A stretch of DNA of 64,000 nt. Origin: Shimia sp051201625. GTDB lineage: Bacteria > Pseudomonadota > Alphaproteobacteria > Rhodobacterales > Rhodobacteraceae. Made by a program: the position numbers and the translations under genes. Where the stretch lies: positions 1,922,001 to 1,986,000 of the forward strand of contig NZ_CP179203.1 in assembly GCF_051201625.1 (NCBI RefSeq), read 5' to 3'. This document shows positions 33,989 through 42,524 of the stretch, piece by piece (the first letter of the stretch is position 1; each line of letters starts with the position of its first letter). The notes beneath the pieces are model-generated. The model searched no databases. It was given only the letters and a program-made list of their open reading frames with translations, and had not been told where the DNA came from.

Positions 33989-35082
33989 CCGTCCTCCATA
34001 TGTAAAAGAAAACCTAAGGCCAACATGACACTTGCGATTGGTGGCGCCCAAGCTGCTAAAAGCACAGGAATTTGCCCGTTTTCCCCAAGAATTTGAGCAA
34101 AGTTCCTGACAAAGTAGAGCGCAAATCCTAACAAAATTGATGAAAGCACAGCGACGCCCGTATTGCCGAATCTTGTGTGACGCATTGTGAACGCAGAAGC
34201 GATAAGAACCATGGCCACAAGAAACACCGGTTGAGCAATTTCCATGTTCAGCCAAACCATGTGGCGTCTTGCTGAGAAACCAGAAATTTTTAAGTCCTGA
34301 ATGAACTTTGGAAGTTTCCAGATTGGAATAGCGGCGGGTGTTCCAAACCGATCTCGAATTCGGTCTGGGGTAAGCGTGCTAGAAAAGATCATCACGTCTT
34401 GTTCAGTCGAGCGCTCCTCTGAATTAATGCCCTGGATAAGAGGCCAGCTCTTAACGCTGTGTAACTCCCAAGCTCCTTCGATAAGATTTGCAGATTTGGC
34501 CTTGATGCGCGACTTTGGACCTCCACCCTTATAATATGCCAAGATTGAGACGTCGTAGAACATAGTTGCATCCGCATTGGTTCGAACCGCGTGAATAACT
34601 GCTTGCCCTTCTGAGCCGCCCTGACGCAGCCAAAGACCCTCGTCAGTTAGAGAAAGGACGTTCAGGCCGTCAGACCGCAAGTTGTCTGACATTTGATCGT
34701 ATCGCACGGATGTCGTTGCAACGACTGGATTTAATGTCGTTACGGCAAAGACACCAATCAGTAATGCCACAGCAGTAGGGGAGAGCAGGGATAATAATGC
34801 AGAGCGGCCAGCCGCCCGCGTAACAACCAATTCCGATGTTCTCGCCAATCCAACGAAAAGGGCAACTGTGGACAAAACTATAATTAGTGGAAGTAACTGG
34901 TAAAGACCTTCTGGGGCCTTCAGTAACGTGAGTAAAATGATTGAAGCAAAGCCAACCTCGTCGATATCAAATCGGCGCAACTCCTCCATTAGGTTGATTA
35001 GCGCCATCAGGATGAAAAATATTGTAAGAAGACCTAAAAAAATCCAGGTGAACTTGCGTGCGATATAGAAGTGTATCGTCAT
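33985..35082 (-). CDS. lptG: LPS export ABC transporter permease LptG
   Basis: 365 aa. Six transmembrane segments in the LptFG pattern: FTWIFLGLLTIFFILMALIN near the N-terminus, LLPLIIVLSTVALFVGLART, a large periplasmic jellyroll-like domain, then MVLIASAFTMRHTRFG and the C-terminal helices. With LptF and the LptB ATPase (not in this window) it pulls LPS from the inner membrane. It overlaps lptF and lptD by 4 bp on each side. Confidence 0.94.
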   Translation of the reverse strand: MTIHFYIARKFTWIFLGLLTIFFILMALINLMEELRRFDIDEVGFASIILLTLLKAPEGLYQLLPLIIVLSTVALFVGLARTSELVVTRAAGRSALLSLLSPTAVALLIGVFAVTTLNPVVATTSVRYDQMSDNLRSDGLNVLSLTDEGLWLRQGGSEGQAVIHAVRTNADATMFYDVSILAYYKGGGPKSRIKAKSANLIEGAWELHSVKSWPLIQGINSEERSTEQDVMIFSSTLTPDRIRDRFGTPAAIPIWKLPKFIQDLKISGFSARRHMVWLNMEIAQPVFLVAMVLIASAFTMRHTRFGNTGVAVLSSILLGFALYFVRNFAQILGENGQIPVLLAAWAPPIASVMLALGFLLHMEDG

Positions 35083-36200
35083 AAGGGGTCTACTTGGCGA
35101 GGTTGGTTAAATGGGTTCGCCGCAAAACAAAGCATCCCCGTGACAAGCAGGGCCCCAGCTAATGCCGGTACGTAGACAAGAGGCCAAAGAGTGGCATCAT
35201 CGCGTACCGGATCAACAAATGCGCTTTTCATCATTTCGAGAAATATGAGAAGGACAAAGCCTATTATGATTTGCCGCCACACACCGAAACGGCTGTAACC
35301 GCCTAAAAGTAATACAGAAAATCCTACGAGTGAAAAGACAATGCATGTAAATGCCTGTGACACTCGGCCATGAGCTTCATATAATATACGTCCCCTATCG
35401 ATCCCTGTGTCCTCAGACACCAAGTGACTCTTGAACATGAGGGGGATCGTGTTCAGGTGTTTAATTTCTTTTTTTCTTGATCCATCTTTTTCCATTAGGG
35501 CGCTGATATCGTAAGAAAAGTCTGAAAAATTGGTGGTTATCAATCGGTTGTCGCGATTGTCAAGTGTTTGTGCCAACCCGTCCAACATGACCAGTTTGGC
35601 ACCGGTTTCGTCTTGGACAAGGAAAGCCTCCGCGGCTGTGTAAGATGTGGTTTTACTTTTGGAGCGTTTGTCCGAAAGAAATACATCCTTGAGAACACCT
35701 GCTGGGGTGATTTCGCGAATATAGAAAGTGATGCCTGACGCTGGATGCAAGAAAGTGCCCTCGGTAAGCAGTCGCGCAGTGACGTTTTCGGTTATTTCTT
35801 TTTTTCGTTCTGACAGTTGCACAAGGCTGGCAGGGACAAGAAAGTGTGTCAGCGCTGTCATCATAAGGGCAACTAGCATTCCAAAATAAAACACAGGGCG
35901 GGCTAGCCGCCATGGGCTGATGCCAGTTGCCTGCATAACGGTTAATTCGCTTTCACTGTTGAGCCTGTTAATAACATAGATTGTCGCTGCAAATACGGCC
36001 ATAGGCAGCACCAGTCGGATCAAGTTGGGTAGGCTCAGGATAGTCAATTCGAGAAAAACGGACGCAGTTTGGCCACTAGCTATCAGTTGGTCAAATAACA
36101 CAACTGCGCGATTGACCCAGTAGACTGACACCAGAACAAGAGCGAAAAAGCCGAACATAGTCAGGAGCTGCGACAGTATATATCTGTCGAATTTACTCAC
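35079..36200 (-). CDS. lptF: LPS export ABC transporter permease LptF
   Basis: 373 aa from a GTG at 36200 (VSKFDRYILSQLL); the open frame begins six codons earlier at a TTG (36218). YILSQLLTMFGFFALVLVSV is the first helix, followed by IRLVLPMAVFAATIYVINRL, the periplasmic domain and C-terminal helices, matching YjgP/YjgQ proteins. First gene of the lptF-lptG-lptD-surA-pdxA-ksgA run. It diverges from pepA over 126 bp that must hold both promoters. Confidence 0.92.
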   Translation of the reverse strand: MSKFDRYILSQLLTMFGFFALVLVSVYWVNRAVVLFDQLIASGQTASVFLELTILSLPNLIRLVLPMAVFAATIYVINRLNSESELTVMQATGISPWRLARPVFYFGMLVALMMTALTHFLVPASLVQLSERKKEITENVTARLLTEGTFLHPASGITFYIREITPAGVLKDVFLSDKRSKSKTTSYTAAEAFLVQDETGAKLVMLDGLAQTLDNRDNRLITTNFSDFSYDISALMEKDGSRKKEIKHLNTIPLMFKSHLVSEDTGIDRGRILYEAHGRVSQAFTCIVFSLVGFSVLLLGGYSRFGVWRQIIIGFVLLIFLEMMKSAFVDPVRDDATLWPLVYVPALAGALLVTGMLCFAANPFNQPRQVDPL

Positions 36201-36326
36201 CGTCCAAGAATCCCCCAAGTCCTATTTTTCTGTGACTTTAGAGGAATTGGCAGACTGGGAAAACTGCTATCTGGTCAAGGGTCATCGCGCGAGGTAGGAC
36301 TATGCCTAAATAGTGGGAGATGAAAC

Positions 36327-37802
36327 GTGTCAAAACCAGTAAACCTGTCCTTTTTGGAGACCAATTTAGACGCCATCAAAGGTGCGAAAGGACGGGTCTG
36401 CGTCTTTATTCCGATCGAAGGTAACCTTGGTCAGGAAGCGCGCCGCGTTAATCGACTTACCAAGGGAGCAATTGTTCGTTTGCGTGATGCAAAGGGTAAA
36501 GATGTGCGTTCAGGCGAGATCGTAACTTTAGCTTGGCCTGTGGGAATGGAAGCTGAAGCTGTTGAAGTTGTCTTTTTACCGCGTCGTTGCTCGGTACAGG
36601 ATGCAAGAGAGGTGGGGGCGAAAATTGCAGCGAGGCGTAACAACACCCAGTTACTCGTGTTAGCCGGCAATCACGCGAAAGCGGCAGAAATTGCGATGGG
36701 TATTGCGCTGCGTGATTACGTATTTGACGACCACAAGACGGCTGATCCCAAGGAAGATGCACGAAACGTTCAGATGATGGTTGCGAAACCTGACGACGTG
36801 CACGCGGCTGCAACGCGGTTGTTATCCGTAACTGAAGGAGTGTTTTTCACCCGAGATTTGGTGAATGAGCCCGCTAATGTATTGACAACAAACGAGTTTG
36901 CAAATCGGTTGGAGGCGATGCGGGGTATCGGATTGGAAATTGAAGTATTGGAGGAGAATCAACTCGCAGACTTGGGCATGGGGGCGTTATTGTCAGTGGG
37001 TGAGGGGTCTGAAAGTCCCTCTAAAGTTGTTGTCATGCATTGGAACGGTGGTGAGCGAGATGTACCGCCGCTTGCGCTTATTGGCAAAGGTGTTGTGTTT
37101 GACACTGGTGGAATTTCTTTGAAACCCGCCGCTGGCATGGAAGACATGACCATGGATATGGGCGGTGCTGGAGTGGTTGCAGGTGTCATGCGCGCGCTGG
37201 CATTACGAAAGGCGCAGGCCAACGTTGTCGGACTTGTCGGTTTGGTTGAGAATATGCCATCGGGCAGTGCAACGCGGCCGGGAGATGTAGTGAAATCGAT
37301 GAAGGGCGATACGATAGAAGTAATCAACACTGACGCTGAAGGTAGATTGGTTTTATGTGACGTCATGCATTACGCTCAGAAACGATTTAAACCCGCAGGA
37401 ATGGTTGATCTAGCAACCCTGACAGGGGCAATCATTGTGGGACTTGGCCATGAAAATGCTGGAGTTTTTTCAAATAATGATCAATTTTGTAACCAGTTTC
37501 TCAAAGCAGCAAGTGCAGAGGGAGAAGGGGCTTGGCGTATGCCGCTTGGCAAAGCCTACGCTGATCAGCTTAAGTCGCGGATCGCAGATGTGAAAAATAC
37601 TGGGGGGCGGGCCGCCGGATCTGTTACTGCTGCGGAATTTCTGCATCGGTTTGTAACTGACGAAACGCCATGGATACATCTTGACATTGCTGGTGTTGCA
37701 AGCGTCAAGAGCGCTACAAAGTTTGCTCCGAGCGGCGCTACGGGCTGGGGGGTGATGGCGTTGGATCGGTTAGTTGCCGATCAATACGAAAATTTGGAAT
37801 AA
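36327..37802 (+). CDS. pepA: Leucyl aminopeptidase (M17)
   Basis: 491 aa from a GTG with GGGAGATG upstream. The catalytic domain has GKGVVFDTGGISLKPAAGME, the metal-binding VINTDAEGRLVLCD signature, MVDLATLTGAIIVGLG, and the closing IHLDIAGVAS and GATGWGVM. Two-metal cytosolic aminopeptidase, normally a hexamer. It precedes holC by 4 bp, the usual arrangement. Confidence 0.96.
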   Translation: MSKPVNLSFLETNLDAIKGAKGRVCVFIPIEGNLGQEARRVNRLTKGAIVRLRDAKGKDVRSGEIVTLAWPVGMEAEAVEVVFLPRRCSVQDAREVGAKIAARRNNTQLLVLAGNHAKAAEIAMGIALRDYVFDDHKTADPKEDARNVQMMVAKPDDVHAAATRLLSVTEGVFFTRDLVNEPANVLTTNEFANRLEAMRGIGLEIEVLEENQLADLGMGALLSVGEGSESPSKVVVMHWNGGERDVPPLALIGKGVVFDTGGISLKPAAGMEDMTMDMGGAGVVAGVMRALALRKAQANVVGLVGLVENMPSGSATRPGDVVKSMKGDTIEVINTDAEGRLVLCDVMHYAQKRFKPAGMVDLATLTGAIIVGLGHENAGVFSNNDQFCNQFLKAASAEGEGAWRMPLGKAYADQLKSRIADVKNTGGRAAGSVTAAEFLHRFVTDETPWIHLDIAGVASVKSATKFAPSGATGWGVMALDRLVADQYENLE

Positions 37803-37806
37803 GCCC

Positions 37807-38265
37807 TTGGGTGCAGCTTACTTTTACCATCTGACTAGGGCGCCGTTGGAGGAGGCATTGCCGCGCCTCCTTGAAAAGGCCATTGCCGCAGGATGGAAGG
37901 TAATCGTGCGCGGACAGGACTTGGATAGGCTTGATTGGTTGGATCAGAAGCTTTGGCTTTTGGGAGATGAGAGTTTTCTGCCGCATGGCCAATCCGGCGG
38001 TCCCTATGATAAATCGCAACCCGTTTTGTTGACGACCAACTCAGAAAACTTAAATGGTGCCTCCTGTGTGATGACCTTTGATGGTGCAGTGGTTACGGCG
38101 GAGGAAGTGAAAGCTGCTGAAAGGGTATGTATTTTGTTTGACGGACATGACCAGAGCGCGGTACAGCACGCACGAAATCAGTGGAAATTGCTGACAAATG
38201 CTGGCTGTGCAGCCCAGTATTGGTCAGAGGAGGGTGGATCTTGGCTCAAAAAGGCTGAATCTTAA
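37807..38265 (+). CDS. holC: DNA polymerase III subunit chi
   Basis: 152 aa from the TTG at 37807, 4 bp past the pepA stop; the open frame reaches back to 37774 inside pepA. N-terminal AAYFYHLTRAPLEEALPRLL, then the conserved WKVIVRGQDLDRLDWLDQKL and WLLGDESFLPHG of HolC. It links the clamp loader to single-strand-binding protein at the replication fork. Confidence 0.92.
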   Translation: MGAAYFYHLTRAPLEEALPRLLEKAIAAGWKVIVRGQDLDRLDWLDQKLWLLGDESFLPHGQSGGPYDKSQPVLLTTNSENLNGASCVMTFDGAVVTAEEVKAAERVCILFDGHDQSAVQHARNQWKLLTNAGCAAQYWSEEGGSWLKKAES

Positions 38266-38622
38266 ATGGCAAATCACAAATTAAAACGTAGTTTTAAGGT
38301 GTTAGCCACCCAAAAATTTTGCGGTCAACAGCACAAAATTATCGTTGCACCAACCATTCTTGGATTATGCAAAACCTTCTGAAACGTAGCTTGGCGCACG
38401 CTCCTAGTGGAAAAAAACGTCTTTTGACTGAATGTCTTGCCGTGGTATTGGTGTTTTTGAAACGATACGGCTGATGAATGCCAAGCGTAAAATTTTAAAC
38501 CAAGTACTTGCGAAAAATCTTTGCTAAGGGTTGTTTCACTACGTACAAATGCTTCTTTCAACCAAAGCGCACTAAAAGTTGGCCAAAGACGAGCTAAATA
38601 ATTGATTTTCAAATTTAAAAGT
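38266..38622. other. Intergenic stretch, no gene seen
   Basis: About 360 AT-rich bases between holC and the convergent protease gene. A 95-codon minus frame at 38325-38612 has no family pattern or ribosome site. I see no clear terminator or RNA gene. Confidence 0.5.
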
Positions 38623-39204
38623 TTAGCGCGTCAAAATCATCTTATTGCCGGAAATCGTAATTTTCTCAAATCTCTTTAGGTACATCATCCCTAAGAGTGA
38701 TTGACCCATCCGGCCCTCGTTTACGCTAGCTGGGATGCTACGATCTTCGAATTGTCCGAGTGCAACTTTACTGAGCCGTATTGGAGCTGTTCTGACTTCT
38801 CCATTTGCCGTCATAGCGCGCCCGTAGTACGGCAAATCTTCTGGGTTAAACCCAACTCGGCTTGCATCCTGTTTTGACAAGACGATATCTGTCGCGCCCG
38901 TGTCCACCATAAAGGTAACAGGTACACTATTTACATCAAGCGTCAGTCGGAAATGCCCATCTCGTCCACGCAAAATTTCAATTTTGCCTTTATCCGTCAT
39001 AATGGCCTGCTGAGGCATTACTGTTGAACTTATGTCCTCCCACAAACCAATCACGGCAATCACACCGAGGAAAATTAACGCCCAAAGTACTGCTTGCTGA
39101 AGTGTTTTACCGAAACCTTGGCGGTTGCTAGTAAAAAACCAAAACGCGATTGCTGATGTTAGCAACACCAAGTAAAAAAGGTTTCCAAGTTCAAAGGTCG
39201 TCAT
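38623..39204 (-). CDS. Retropepsin-like aspartic protease (TIGR02281 type)
   Basis: 193 aa with two N-terminal membrane segments (about 8-24 and 39-55), then a soluble clan AA domain. The catalytic motif is FMVDTGATDIVLS (Asp101), followed by the flap-like NGEVRTAPIRL and the C-terminal MGQSLLGMMYLKRF. It belongs to the membrane-anchored single-domain retropepsins of alphaproteobacteria, which would act as dimers facing the periplasm. Substrates are unknown. Confidence 0.88.
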   Translation of the reverse strand: MTTFELGNLFYLVLLTSAIAFWFFTSNRQGFGKTLQQAVLWALIFLGVIAVIGLWEDISSTVMPQQAIMTDKGKIEILRGRDGHFRLTLDVNSVPVTFMVDTGATDIVLSKQDASRVGFNPEDLPYYGRAMTANGEVRTAPIRLSKVALGQFEDRSIPASVNEGRMGQSLLGMMYLKRFEKITISGNKMILTR

Positions 39205-39241
39205 GGTTAGCTATATAATTGCCTGGCACCAGAAGAAAAGG

Positions 39242-39859
39242 TTAGCCAGAAAATCCAAAATCGCGCAATCCCTCAAGAATAAATTGTACGGCAAGTGCGG
39301 CGAGTAACATTCCCAGCAATCGGGTCACCACAGTGTTACCTTTTCGGCCTAAAAGACGTTCCAAAAATCCTGCACTTAAGAAAAAAGCTAAGGCCACCAT
39401 AATTACTGCGAAAGCAACACCCAACACCAGTAATGGTGAGGTAATGCCCGGGTTTTGACCCGCCAAAAGTATGACCGTAGCAATCGCCCCAGGCCCTGCG
39501 ATCAAAGGAATAGCCAACGGAAAGACGGAGGGGTCCGGTCGTTCCTCTTCCTCCGCATGACCTTCCCGCCGTTTGGTGCGGCGTTCAAATAGCATGTCCA
39601 AGGCGGTCAGAAATAGCAAAGCGCCTCCAGAAATTCGAAAAGCCGGCATTGATACGCCGACAAAGGTTAATACGGCCTCTCCCAGAAACGCAAAAAGCGC
39701 AAGGACCCCAAAAGCAGTGAGGCATGAATGCAATGCAATGATGCGACGCTCGCGCGATCCAACGCCTTGTGTTAAAGCAACGAACAGTGGCGTCAGTCCG
39801 ATTGGATCAATAATTACGAACAGAGTGACGAATGCTGAGATAAGAAATGAACTGTCCAT
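39242..39859 (-). CDS. MarC family integral membrane protein
   Basis: 205 aa with six predicted helices. The family text is clear: FVTLFVIIDPIGLTPLFVAL, AFRISGGALLFLTALDMLF, a charged cytoplasmic loop RRTKRREGHAEEEE, then PLAIPLIAGPGAIATVILLA. MarC-like proteins have no settled function; the old multidrug-resistance label is not supported by family work. It follows the ABC-F gene by 9 bp and is probably cotranscribed. Confidence 0.9.
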   Translation of the reverse strand: MDSSFLISAFVTLFVIIDPIGLTPLFVALTQGVGSRERRIIALHSCLTAFGVLALFAFLGEAVLTFVGVSMPAFRISGGALLFLTALDMLFERRTKRREGHAEEEERPDPSVFPLAIPLIAGPGAIATVILLAGQNPGITSPLLVLGVAFAVIMVALAFFLSAGFLERLLGRKGNTVVTRLLGMLLAALAVQFILEGLRDFGFSG

Positions 39860-39868
39860 TAAGCTTGG

Positions 39869-41719
39869 TTAAACTGAGCCACTTGCAGATTCAAGTTTTT
39901 CCAATGCGCGCAACCATAGTTCCTCTGCACGGGCCTGCGCGTCACGCACCTCGGCGTATTTCCGCTGCCAAACATCCATTTCGCCAAGGTTTCCTTCCTC
40001 GTATAGAGTAGGGTCAGCAAGTTTAGCGGCAACCTTATCGTTCATCTCATTGAGCTTGTCGACGCGCTGCTCACATTTGCGCACCTCAGAGCGCAGGGTA
40101 AGTATGGTGTCTCGCGAGGGGCGTTTGCGTACTTCTTGATGGGTTCTCCCAACGGGCTTTTCGCGCGTTAAGAGTTGGGCACGATAGGTTTCCAGATCAC
40201 CGTCATATGGACAAACGGTGCCATCAGTTACAAGCCAAAGCCGATCCGCTGTCATCGACAAAAGATGCATGTCATGGCTTACTAAAACTACTGCACCTGT
40301 GTAGTCGGTCAGGGCTTCGACTAATGCCTCGCGGCTCTCAATATCAAGATGGTTGGTCGGTTCGTCTAGGATAAGCAAATGAGGGGAGTCGAGTGTCGCC
40401 AGTAGGAGCGAAAGTCGTGCCTTTTGTCCGCCGGAGAGGCTGGCAACTTTGGTTTCGGCTTGATCGGCGCCAAGCCCGAACCCGGCCATTATGGAGCGTA
40501 ACTGTGTGGGCGTTTTCGTTGGTCGTTCTCTTCTTAGGTGATCCAATGGCGTTTCGTCGATGTGAAGTTCATCAACTTGATGCTGTGCGAAGTAACCGAC
40601 ACGAAGTTTCCCAGCGCGTATCATACGCCCATCAATTAAATTAAGTCTGTTGGATAATAGCTTTGAAAGAGTTGATTTTCCCTGCCCATTTTTTCCCAGA
40701 AGAGCAATTCTATCATCCTGATCGATGCGTAAATTCATCCGGTTAAGAACAACTGTGTCGTTATAGCCTGTGCTACCGTTTTCAATATTTATGATCGGTG
40801 GCGAAAGTTCTTCAGGCGTTGGGAAGGCAAATCGACGGAGCGCTGCCTCCTGCGGGCTGGCAATTGGCTGCATTTTGGCCAAAGCCTTGAGGCGAGATTG
40901 GGCTTGCTTAGCTTTATCGGCTTTGTAGCGAAACCGATCCACGTAAGATTGCAGGTGCGCCCGACGAGCGTTTTGTTTTTTGGCCATAGCCTCAGCTTGA
41001 GCCAGTTTTTCTGCACGTTGTTGCGCAAACTGATCGTACGGCCCTTGATAGAAGGTCAGGCGCTTATCCTCAAGGTGCAGAATAGCACCAACGGCCCGAT
41101 TTAGTAGACCGCGATCGTGGCTGATGATTACGACGGTATGAGGATACTTTCCAAGATAATTTTCAAGCCACAAGGCACCTTCAAGGTCGAGATAGTTGGT
41201 AGGTTCATCAAGCAGCAACAAATCGGGTTGAGAAAAGAGTACAGCAGCCAGCGCGACGCGCATTCGCCAACCACCTGAGAAGTCTGAGCATGGTCGAGCC
41301 TGGTCTGCGAAGTCAAAACCAAGACCTTTGAGAATGGAAGATGCGCGTGCTTCAGCTGACCATGCATCAATATCTACTAGACGTGTTTGAATCTCGGCAA
41401 TGCGTGTTGGATCGGAAGCATCCTCTGCTTCCTTCATCAACGAGGCCCTTTCGGTATCGGCCGCAAGCACCGTGTCAATTAGTGCAACCTGGCTTGAGGG
41501 TACTTCTTGTGCAACTCCTCCGATGCGAGCCTTGGTCGGCAGTTCAATTTGCCCAGTTTCCAAGGCGAGTTCACCTCGAATTAGCCGGAACAAAGTGGTT
41601 TTGCCTGTACCATTGCGGCCAACGAGGCCTACTTTGTGGCCTGTGGGTATTGTGGCGGTCGCGTTGGTGATCAGCGGGCGTCCGGCCACAGAATATGATA
41701 TGTTATTTATGCGCAGCAT
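39869..41719 (-). CDS. ABC-F family ATPase (translation-associated)
   Basis: 616 aa with two ABC domains and no membrane segments. Walker A appears as GLVGRNGTGKTTL and ALLGKNGQGKSTL, with signatures FSGGWRMRVALAAVL and LSGGQKARLSLLLA, and Walker B plus LLLDEPTNYLDLE and LILDEPTNHLDIE. The linker between domains (FYQGPYDQFAQQRAEKLAQ and the basic helix after it) is typical of ABC-F proteins such as YheS/Uup, which act on ribosomes. A C-terminal coiled coil ends the protein. Confidence 0.93.
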   Translation of the reverse strand: MLRINNISYSVAGRPLITNATATIPTGHKVGLVGRNGTGKTTLFRLIRGELALETGQIELPTKARIGGVAQEVPSSQVALIDTVLAADTERASLMKEAEDASDPTRIAEIQTRLVDIDAWSAEARASSILKGLGFDFADQARPCSDFSGGWRMRVALAAVLFSQPDLLLLDEPTNYLDLEGALWLENYLGKYPHTVVIISHDRGLLNRAVGAILHLEDKRLTFYQGPYDQFAQQRAEKLAQAEAMAKKQNARRAHLQSYVDRFRYKADKAKQAQSRLKALAKMQPIASPQEAALRRFAFPTPEELSPPIINIENGSTGYNDTVVLNRMNLRIDQDDRIALLGKNGQGKSTLSKLLSNRLNLIDGRMIRAGKLRVGYFAQHQVDELHIDETPLDHLRRERPTKTPTQLRSIMAGFGLGADQAETKVASLSGGQKARLSLLLATLDSPHLLILDEPTNHLDIESREALVEALTDYTGAVVLVSHDMHLLSMTADRLWLVTDGTVCPYDGDLETYRAQLLTREKPVGRTHQEVRKRPSRDTILTLRSEVRKCEQRVDKLNEMNDKVAAKLADPTLYEEGNLGEMDVWQRKYAEVRDAQARAEELWLRALEKLESASGSV

Positions 41720-41852
41720 GATGGGCGGTTTCGCTCATCTTTGGTCGTAGGTCAATCACCGCTTTTAAAGTTGGTTTTCGCATGCTATCGGAGCGCCGAA
41801 TTAACCGAGTGGGCAGATCACGGATCTGCATCCGCCAAAGGAGACTGAATTC

Positions 41853-42275
41853 ATGGCGCTTGAACGCACATTTTCGATAATTAAACCCGATGCCACCCGT
41901 CGCAACCTTACCGGCGCAATCAACGCGAAGTTTGAAGAAGCGGGCTTACGCATCGTAGCTCAAAAACGCATTCATCTGACCAAGGCACAGGCGGGCGTTT
42001 TCTACGCAGTACACGCTGAACGTCCTTTTTATGATGAACTGTGTGAATTCATGGCCTCCGCCCCAATCGTGGCTCAAGTTTTAGAGGGTGAGGGTGCCAT
42101 CTCGAAAAACCGAGAAGTAATGGGAGCGACCAATCCGGCAGATGCAGCAGCGGGAACGATCCGCGCAGAATTTGCAGAGTCTGTGGGCGAAAACTCGGTT
42201 CATGGTTCAGATGCTCCGGAGACGGCGGCCGATGAAATAGCGTATTTCTTTTCTGGCCTTGAGCTTGTGGGCTAG
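41853..42275 (+). CDS. ndk: Nucleoside diphosphate kinase
   Basis: 140 aa, exactly family length, with AAAGGAGA ahead of the ATG. ERTFSIIKPDATRRNLTGAI opens the protein and the active-site histidine lies in ENSVHGSD (His117). It exchanges gamma-phosphates between NTPs and NDPs. It diverges from the ABC-F gene. Confidence 0.98.
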   Translation: MALERTFSIIKPDATRRNLTGAINAKFEEAGLRIVAQKRIHLTKAQAGVFYAVHAERPFYDELCEFMASAPIVAQVLEGEGAISKNREVMGATNPADAAAGTIRAEFAESVGENSVHGSDAPETAADEIAYFFSGLELVG

Positions 42276-42524
42276 GCTTTAGGAATGGCGTTTGCAAATT
42301 GGCTTAACTGACATTTTAGCTTCTGACTATCAGGCGGCTTTAATGTCATAATGTATTGGGGTCTCGACATGCGACATCAATCTGCTTGAAGGCTTTAACC
42401 GTAATCTCTTTTTGAAAGGTTAGCCGCAGTGTCGGCTCAGTAACTCTCGCATGATGCGACATTTTGATGGTTTTGGAATCCAAGCAATGCAAACTTTCTC
42501 GCGCATGCTGTGGGAGTACTTAAA

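Noticed and set aside
38325..38612. 95-codon minus frame in the holC/protease gap
   Set aside because: Composition is unlike its neighbours, there is no Shine-Dalgarno sequence and no similarity that I can recognise.
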